Under the pieces are notes generated by a model, which saw nothing but the letters and a program-made list of their open reading frames with translations, was not told where the DNA came from and made no database searches. Below are positions 58,393 through 64,000 of a DNA stretch of 64,000 nt, piece by piece. Positions within the stretch are counted from its first letter, which is position 1, and each line of letters opens with the position of its first letter. Source of the stretch: Adiantum capillus-veneris (lineage: Eukaryota; Streptophyta; Polypodiopsida; Polypodiales; Pteridaceae); contig CM043956.1 of NCBI GenBank assembly GCA_014529385.2, forward strand, positions 60,397,120 to 60,461,119. The letters are read 5' to 3'. The position numbers and the translations under genes were made by a program.

Positions 58393-58963
58393 TGTCACAA
58401 AGTGATGACGTGGTGGACAGCAGAAACCCTAAAATTCCTGCAAACCCTAATTCTTGCCAAAAACCCTAATTTCTGGAAATCGCGGAGACGGAATATTAAA
58501 AAAAAAAGTTTTTTTTTTTTTTTTTTTTTGGGGGGGGGGGGGAAATTTTGAGCGACGCAAATCTCAGCTTTTCGCTTTGATTTGGGAGAAAGAAAGAGAA
58601 AAAGAGAACTTGCTTTTTACTGACTCTCATTGAGAGAGAAAGAGAATCTGCTTTTGCTTTCAAGCTTTTGGGGCTCTGCTTTTGGGCATCCCTTGTATTC
58701 TTAAATTAGTGGTGAGGGCCTCACTTCTTAGAACATCTGGACGCAAAGTCTGAGAGGGAAACCCTAACCGCTCTCTTGTACTTTGATGATTGATTAATAC
58801 AAAAAGAAATACCGAAAGGGGCGCCAGTCTTTGGGGCCAATATCTCTAGGCACGGAACTCCGCCGGGCCAGTGTACATCGATTGTGATCTGTGACTTGTT
58901 TTGAAGTGGTTATTTGGTGCTGTCGCGGTTGATTCTTGACTTGGAGTGTCCAAGTCTGTTACA
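58393..58963 (+). repeat. Chromovirus-like element, 3' LTR
   Basis: 571 bp, preceded by the purine tract aagagggggg. Longer than the 5' copy mainly through a poly-T/poly-G run at 58507-58542. Confidence 0.93.
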
Positions 58964-58968
58964 AAACG

Positions 58969-59030
58969 TTTCGCCCGTTTCAGGCGTTTCGCGTTTCACC
59001 CTTGGTGAAACGTGTTTCGTGGTTACGTTG
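58969..59030 (+). repeat. hAT right terminal segment
   Basis: 62 bp of hAT beyond the gypsy insertion, dense in the same cgtttc/gaaacg words as the left end and closing with ggttacgttg, the right inverted terminus. Confidence 0.9.
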
Positions 59031-60123
59031 ATTAGCAGTGATCTGGCACTTTTGTGAGTCTATTCGTAGACCGTGCATGCCCAGTCACTTAGCATAGATG
59101 CATATCCTCCGGTTGCACACAGCATGATCATCGGAATTCCCATAAGAATCCATTAGCATCAGTTAGGGGAATTTTCCAATGCATTTAGCCTATTTTCCTA
59201 TTTTGGGTTATTTTCACTTATTATTTTTAAGTGACTTACCAACAAAAGTAGGTAGGGCAATTTTGCTAAGTTAATATATAAGCAAACCCAAGTTAGCACT
59301 CTCTGGCAGAAGAGGCAGCAGGAGCTTCCCGCTCAACAGGCAACTTCTCAGCAGTACCCCCTCAGACCACCCCTGGCGTTTTTGCATCTTCTCCCCTTCC
59401 TGGCGTTTTTGCATCAACACAGCAGCCCTGGCGTTTTCCCCCTTGCATCATCGCCAAGACCATCAGCATTGTAGCGTTTTGCTCACCAAACATCAACCCT
59501 AAAGGACCAGCGTTTTGGATTGCAACAACCAGCAAACTCCAGCGTTTTTCATCAGCTTTTGCTAGCGTTTTTGCAGCAGGTCAGCGTTTTTTCTTTCAGC
59601 CTTCATCTACAGCAGATCCACACCGTTTCAGCCCTATGACACAGTAGCAGAACTCCCCCAAGTCGGTTGCAGATGTCCCCCCATTTTCAGCCATAAAAAC
59701 GCAGCCAAAACAGTCATTTTCAGCCACCGAAACAGTCCCGAAATTCAGCAATTAGAAGATCTTAGATTTCAGCCATCAAGTCGTCGTCGTCATCACCGTC
59801 GTCATCATCGGCATAGTCCCATTGCATCAGTCCATTGCATACGCATTGTGCACCTTTGTGCAATCAAAGAATAGACCACTCTCGCCGACGAGAGTGGGGC
59901 CTTCGGAGGAGGGTTTTACAACCTCTCGGGTGTCGTATTTCTTCTCTCTCTCTTCTCTCAGTCTCATTCACTTGCACGCACAATATCCACTCACTTTGTT
60001 CGTGATCATAGCACTCTCCATAAGACGGAAAGCTCTCTCTTTCCCTAAGAACTAAAAGGAACCTTGAGCAATAAAGATCACTAATCTTGAGAAAATACAA
60101 CATTCATTCCGCTGCACCTTACA
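59031..60123 (+). repeat. 3' LTR of the gag-bearing element, second part
   Basis: Starts with the second copy of attagcag and resumes the LTR at tgatctggcac. It includes a TATA-like ttaatatataag (59271-59282), the gcgttttt repeats and the ...ctgcaccttaca end, followed by ctgca. Confidence 0.9.
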
Positions 60124-60128
60124 CTGCA

Positions 60129-60534
60129 TGACCAATACATCCTATTGAGTATATTTCGCATATTCCATGCCTATGATGATATTGGCTAGATTATCAGTAA
60201 TTTGACGATGCGGAATGAAGCCATATTGAGATTTGATGTAGGCCTTCATACAAAAAAAACCCTTGAGACGATTAACAATCATTTTAGCCATCAATTTATA
60301 TACCACAGGCATGAGCATGATTGGTCTCCAATGAAAGAACTCTTCACATAGTGCTTGCTTAGATATCAACTTGAGGATGCCTTCTTTCCAAGAGGGCACT
60401 TGCTGCTGTTCCTAGGCCGCATTCATCATTATCAACAACGGCAACTTCACGTCATCCCTGAAAGACAACAAAAGTTCCACCATAAGATCATCCCAACCAA
60501 GTGCTTTCCAACAACCCAAATCAAGCAGGCTGGC
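60129..60534 (-). mobile_element. L1-type LINE, 5'-ward part (start of reverse transcriptase)
   Basis: The minus strand reads LGCWKALGWDDLMVELL (near 60510), VPSWKEGILKLISKQ (near 60390), FHWRPIMLMPVVYKLMAKMI (60340-60280) and SQYGFIPHRQITDNLANII (60220-60160): reverse transcriptase blocks that come directly before the IEKAFDT block at 42470. One stop lies between the first two blocks, near 60415. Same strand as 40378-42460, so the two are one LINE split by the LTR element; it is cut again at 60535 by a gypsy element. Confidence 0.88.
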
Positions 60535-61064
60535 TGTCACAAACTGGTGACGTGTGTGGCCCTCGGACACACACAGCCCCTGAAATGCGCCGACAGGCTT
60601 ACGTGGCACTAGGCCAGCGGAAAAAGCACCAAAAACGCGTTGACATGCTGACATGACAGGCCGTACGGATCGCCACAATTTCCTTCGACATGCTGACGTG
60701 GCAGTGTACGGATCTCCGTAAGTTACGTTGGCTGATTTTTGGCAGCTTTTGGACATAATGCTTTTGAGTTTGAGATTTTGGGGCTCTGCTTTTGGGCATC
60801 CCTTGTAAGAATAAATATGTCTGTTGGGCCCTCATTACTCAGAGCATCTGGACGCAGAGTCTGAGTGTGAGTTCACGCAGACTCCCTTGTACTTTGCACG
60901 CAGATTAATATAAAAAGAAATACCGAAAGGGGCGCTAGTCTTTGGGGCCAATACCTCTCGGCACGGAACTACGCCGGGCCATGTCGTCTTTTGTGAACTG
61001 TTGTAAAGTGAATCTTTGTTGCATCTCGGTGGAATCTTGACTTGGGGTGTCCAAGTTTGTTATA
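60535..61064 (+). repeat. Sister gypsy element, 5' LTR
   Basis: About 530 bp. The inner edge is set by the primer site at 61065. Confidence 0.85.
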
Positions 61065-64000
61065 GTGGTATCAGAGCGCGGCCGATTTCTCTTCTACCAG
61101 GAAGTCCGATCCTTTTCTCGCGACACTTATGGATTCTAACAAGAATCAGTTGACTTCTTCTGCATGTGCCAGTGCAGGAGGAGATCACGAAGAAGATTTT
61201 GATGATTTAACAGAGGAATAGTATGGGCCACCTCGGCCTACTTAGTACGAACTTCAAGAGATGGAACGTCGACAGCAGGTTGACGAGTGCACAAAGAAGA
61301 TGATTAAATTTGCAAAGGATCCTCAGTTTGCAAAATTTTTGTATCAGCAATCTATCGTAGAAGTGCACATCCAGTGGCAGAAAGCCACTGGGTGTTTATG
61401 TGGCAGAAAGCCACATAACCACCCATCAAACCGGCAATCAAGAAACCTCCTTCTCCGAGGATGTTTACGAAGCAAGTACATGAGGTGGTTCAGACACAGA
61501 TCAGTCTGCTTTTGGACGTGAACAATCAATCCAAAAAGCAAGTGAAAAAGCACAAGAAGGGGATTGACTACCCTGGTTATTTGGGCCGTCAAATCTTCTT
61601 TTGCATCTACAAGAAAGCAAAAGACGCGTGTACGATTTGAACGACTACCCAATTCTTCTTCTTCTTCTTCCAACAGTTCTTCTAGCTCTTCTGACTCGAG
61701 CGAGGAGGAGAGAAAAGGCAGAAAGCGAAGCAAAAAGCAACGCTTCTGAAAGGCCAAGAAAAAGGCAAAGAAACCCAAATTTCGCCCAGTTTCTGACAGC
61801 TCTACAGAGGAGTCATCCTCTGACAGTTGGGACTTTGATAACCATATGTTTTATGCAAAGAAGAATCATTTTTACAGAGCCAACCAATATGACTTCCTCG
61901 AAGACAAAAGCAAGAAAGTAAAAGAATCCAAAGAAGGTGGACAATCGATTAAATTTGAATCCTTTTCTGGGTTCCGAGATGCTCCGAGGGCTTTGGCCTT
62001 CATTCAGCAGTTTGACATAGCCTTCTCTGGAGGGCACTACTCAGAGCACTCCAAGATTAGGAGGGCTACATCTTTCTTCAAAGGAAATGCTCGAACATGG
62101 TGGTCCACTCTTCTTCTGAGGAAGGAAGCTCCAGTTAAGTGGTTGAAATTCAAAAGGCTCTTTATTTCTTCTTGGCTGACTCGAGAGTACAAACGAGATA
62201 TACGAACCGCTTGGAATCATCTTGGGATGACCAAGGGAGAGTCTTTGGATGCTTATTGCTAGAGATTTTGGAACTCTTTTCTACCAACCTCTTCATTTAA
62301 GAAGGTCTCTTTTAAGGAACATATTGAGCGGTTTTGCTGCGGACTCCCTATAAAGATCCGAGACTACCGCGTGGAACAAAAGTCAAATTCTATTCAAGAA
62401 TTGATGTGTCATGCGAAACGGGGTTTCGTGATACATTTGAGAAATTAAACTTACCCCACTGATGAGATCTTGACTCAGAGAACCCAATAGACCTCTAACA
62501 ATGAAAGTAGAAAGAGAAAGAGTTCCCAAGAAAAGAAAGATAAGGATACACGACCCCGGCTCACTCTTCGAGAGAGGGCCAATTACATCAAAGAAGGGAA
62601 GTATTTTGGTTGTGGGGAACATGGGCACGTCTCCGCAAAGTGCCCCAAAAAGGCACAGCAAGAACAAAGTGAAGACAGGCCAGAGAGTTTGAGAGCAGCA
62701 GAGGAACGTGGTAGAAAAGGCAAGATGAAAGCCGGACTGGTACCAGATTACATGGGTACTAACCCAAGTCTGATTGATGAAAGTATAGAACTTTGCCGAC
62801 CTTGGGGCAAACTGAAAGATCAAGAAGCCCTGATTTTCTTCGATGGAGGAGCCAAGGCCAACTTCATTTCACCCGAATTGGTGGCGCGGCTCGAGATTAC
62901 ACCCGATCGGATGGGACCACCAGCAGAGGCAGTTCTAGCGGTATCCGGACGGGACATAGCCATTACACCTGTCATTGGCAAACTTCGGTTGCATTGTTAG
63001 GGGTATTTTGGGCACGAGGACTTTTACATAATGTCCGTGGAAGGTTGTGATGTCCTCCTCGGAGTCCCTTGGTACCATAAGAACAACGCCGTGGTCGATT
63101 ATCGGGCAAAGAAAGCAACATTGACGAATGAAAAGGGCTTGAAAAATTATACTTGATGTAAAATTGAAGGGTGAGTCCGTCCCTACTGTATCGGCTTCAA
63201 CCATTTCCAAGTTAATGAAATCCAGTCTCTTTGTTTACTCGATCTACTTGAAAGAGTTAAATGATGAACACAGAAGGAACATGTCTGAACTTATAGAGAA
63301 CACCAAGATTTTCTCCACACTCATGCCGATTGCTTCTCTGAGGGCTTGCCAAGCGAGTTGTCCCCATCTCGACGTGAGGATCATACCATTGATCTGATAC
63401 TTGGAAGCACACCACCGAACCGGCCACCTTATCGTGTTAGCCGAGCCCAGAATGAAGAGATTATGAACCGAGTGAAAGACCTTGTGGAAAAGGGTCTTAT
63501 CCAACCGAGTACTTCACCCTACTGCTCTCCAGTGTTGTTGGTTTTAAAGAAAGACGGATCTTGGAGAATGTGCATTGATTACAGAGCTCTCAATAAAATC
63601 ACCATCAAGAATAGTTTTTGATTCCAAGGATCGATGATATTCTTGACCGACTACAGGGATCCTCTTGTTTCAACAGGATTGATTTGAAAAGGGGATATCA
63701 TCAGATCCGAATCGCGCCGGGAGATGTCTACAAGACAGCCTTTCGGACGAGCTTTGGTTTATATGAATTTTTGGTGATGGCTTTTGGCCTTACCGATGCT
63801 CCAATGACTTTCAACCGAATGATGGATAGGATTTTCAGGGAGTATAGATCATTTGTCGGCACTTTCTTTGATGACATTATAGGCTTCTCCAAGGATGAAG
63901 CAAAACATAGACACCATCTGCTACATGTCTTTCAGGCATTGCGAGATCACAAGTTAGTTATCAATGCCAAAAAGAGTGAATTTTTCTTGCCGGAGATGCA
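60535..64000 (+). mobile_element. Chromovirus-like Ty3/gypsy element, sister of 53999-58963, runs off the window
   Basis: 5' LTR 60535-61064 (tgtcacaaactggtgacg ... gtttgttata), then a primer site gtggtatcagagcgcgg. LTR and leader share long words with the 53999 element (aagaaataccgaaaggggcg, tctttggggccaata), so it is the same family but another lineage. Parts: gag (61130-62450), zinc knuckle with HGHVSAKCPKKAQ (near 62620), protease with ALIFFDGGAKANFISPELVA (near 62840), reverse transcriptase with [14 protein letters not shown] (near 63580) and FFDDIIGFS (near 63870), cut off by the window end. Several breaks visible. The right LTR and target duplication are outside the window. Confidence 0.9.

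Larger units (their letters stand above)
53999..58963 (+). mobile_element. Chromovirus-like Ty3/gypsy element, broken, inside the hAT
   Basis: LTRs of 555 bp (53999-54553) and 571 bp (58393-58963) begin tgtcacaaagtgatgacg and end ctgttaca. The flanking 5 bp duplication is aaacg (53994-53998 and 58964-58968). Parts seen: iMet-type primer site, gag, zinc knuckle, protease trace, a well-kept reverse transcriptase and a chromodomain-like C-terminal tail; RNase H and integrase are not seen. Several breaks. The LTRs differ by about 3% by eye apart from a T/G homopolymer, so it is young, and it must be younger than the hAT it entered. Confidence 0.93.
49922..59030 (-). mobile_element. hAT DNA transposon, with a gypsy element inserted near its right end
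   Basis: Ends are inverted: CAGCGTAACCGCGAAAC on the left against CAACGTAACCACGAAAC (reverse complement of the right end), two mismatches in 17. It is flanked by an exact 8 bp target duplication, attagcag (49914-49921 and 59031-59038), the hAT hallmark. Without the inner gypsy insert it would be about 4.1 kb, usual for an autonomous hAT. It carries a multi-exon transposase gene on the minus strand, now damaged. It landed in the 3' LTR of the gag-bearing element. Confidence 0.95.
42461..60123 (+). mobile_element. Rearranged non-autonomous LTR element (gag-bearing) with nested insertions
   Basis: Begins tgtcacgtgaca and ends cttaca; flanked by the 5 bp target duplication ctgca (42456-42460 and 60124-60128) inside the LINE. 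Plus-strand order is 5' LTR (42461-43206, continued at 45955-46383), primer site, gag, an unrecognised downstream coding region, purine tract, 3' LTR (49839-49921, continued at 59031-60123). A backwards partial copy of the same family (43207-45954) lies inside the 5' LTR, and a hAT transposon lies inside the 3' LTR. No reverse transcriptase, RNase H or integrase is recognisable, so it depended on another element. Broken, with a handful of breaks in coding parts. LTRs differ by about 2% by eye, so fairly young. Confidence 0.85.

Overview
This window is plant nuclear DNA from a large, repeat-filled genome. It is AT-rich, has long (GT)n, (CT)n and (GA)n tracts, and carries Ty1/copia and Ty3/gypsy elements, an L1-type LINE and a hAT DNA transposon. 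The reverse-transcribing LTR elements mostly use a tRNA-iMet-type primer site (tggtatcagagc). The style would suit a fern or another large-genome land plant, but nothing here fixes the species. Only one convincing host gene piece is visible: the first exon of a J-domain (DnaJ-like) protein with a probable organelle-targeting leader at 39603-39827.

Layout. 1-16.2 kb: gene-poor DNA with a decayed coiled-coil reading frame (282-1398), several short tandem duplications, a compound CT/GT microsatellite, a roughly 2.5 kb degenerate satellite with a period near 90 bp (about 8400-10970) and a 345 bp tandem duplication (14948-15620). 16.2-24.2 kb: an old gypsy relic split by a young, nearly whole copia element (17742-23340, 5 bp TSD catta). 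25.0-33.8 kb: a larger gypsy element on the minus strand with long LTRs that carry their own (GT)n tracts. 34.2-37.9 kb: a decayed copia element containing a 202 bp MITE-like element. 39.6 kb: the J-domain exon, whose downstream intron would have to span the rest of the window.

40.4-64 kb is a four-level nest. A minus-strand LINE (3' part 40378-42460, 5' part 60129-60534) was split by an LTR element (42461-60123, TSD ctgca). The 3' LTR of that element was split by a hAT transposon (49922-59030, TSD attagcag). The hAT was split by a chromovirus-like gypsy element (53999-58963, TSD aaacg). A sister gypsy of the same family entered the LINE at 60535 and runs off the window. The LTR element in the second level is itself odd: it codes for gag but no recognisable pol, it holds a backwards partial copy of itself inside its 5' LTR, and both copies carry an unrecognised downstream reading region.

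All LTR elements are treated as fossils, with parts and approximate state only. Identity figures are by-eye counts, not computed alignments.
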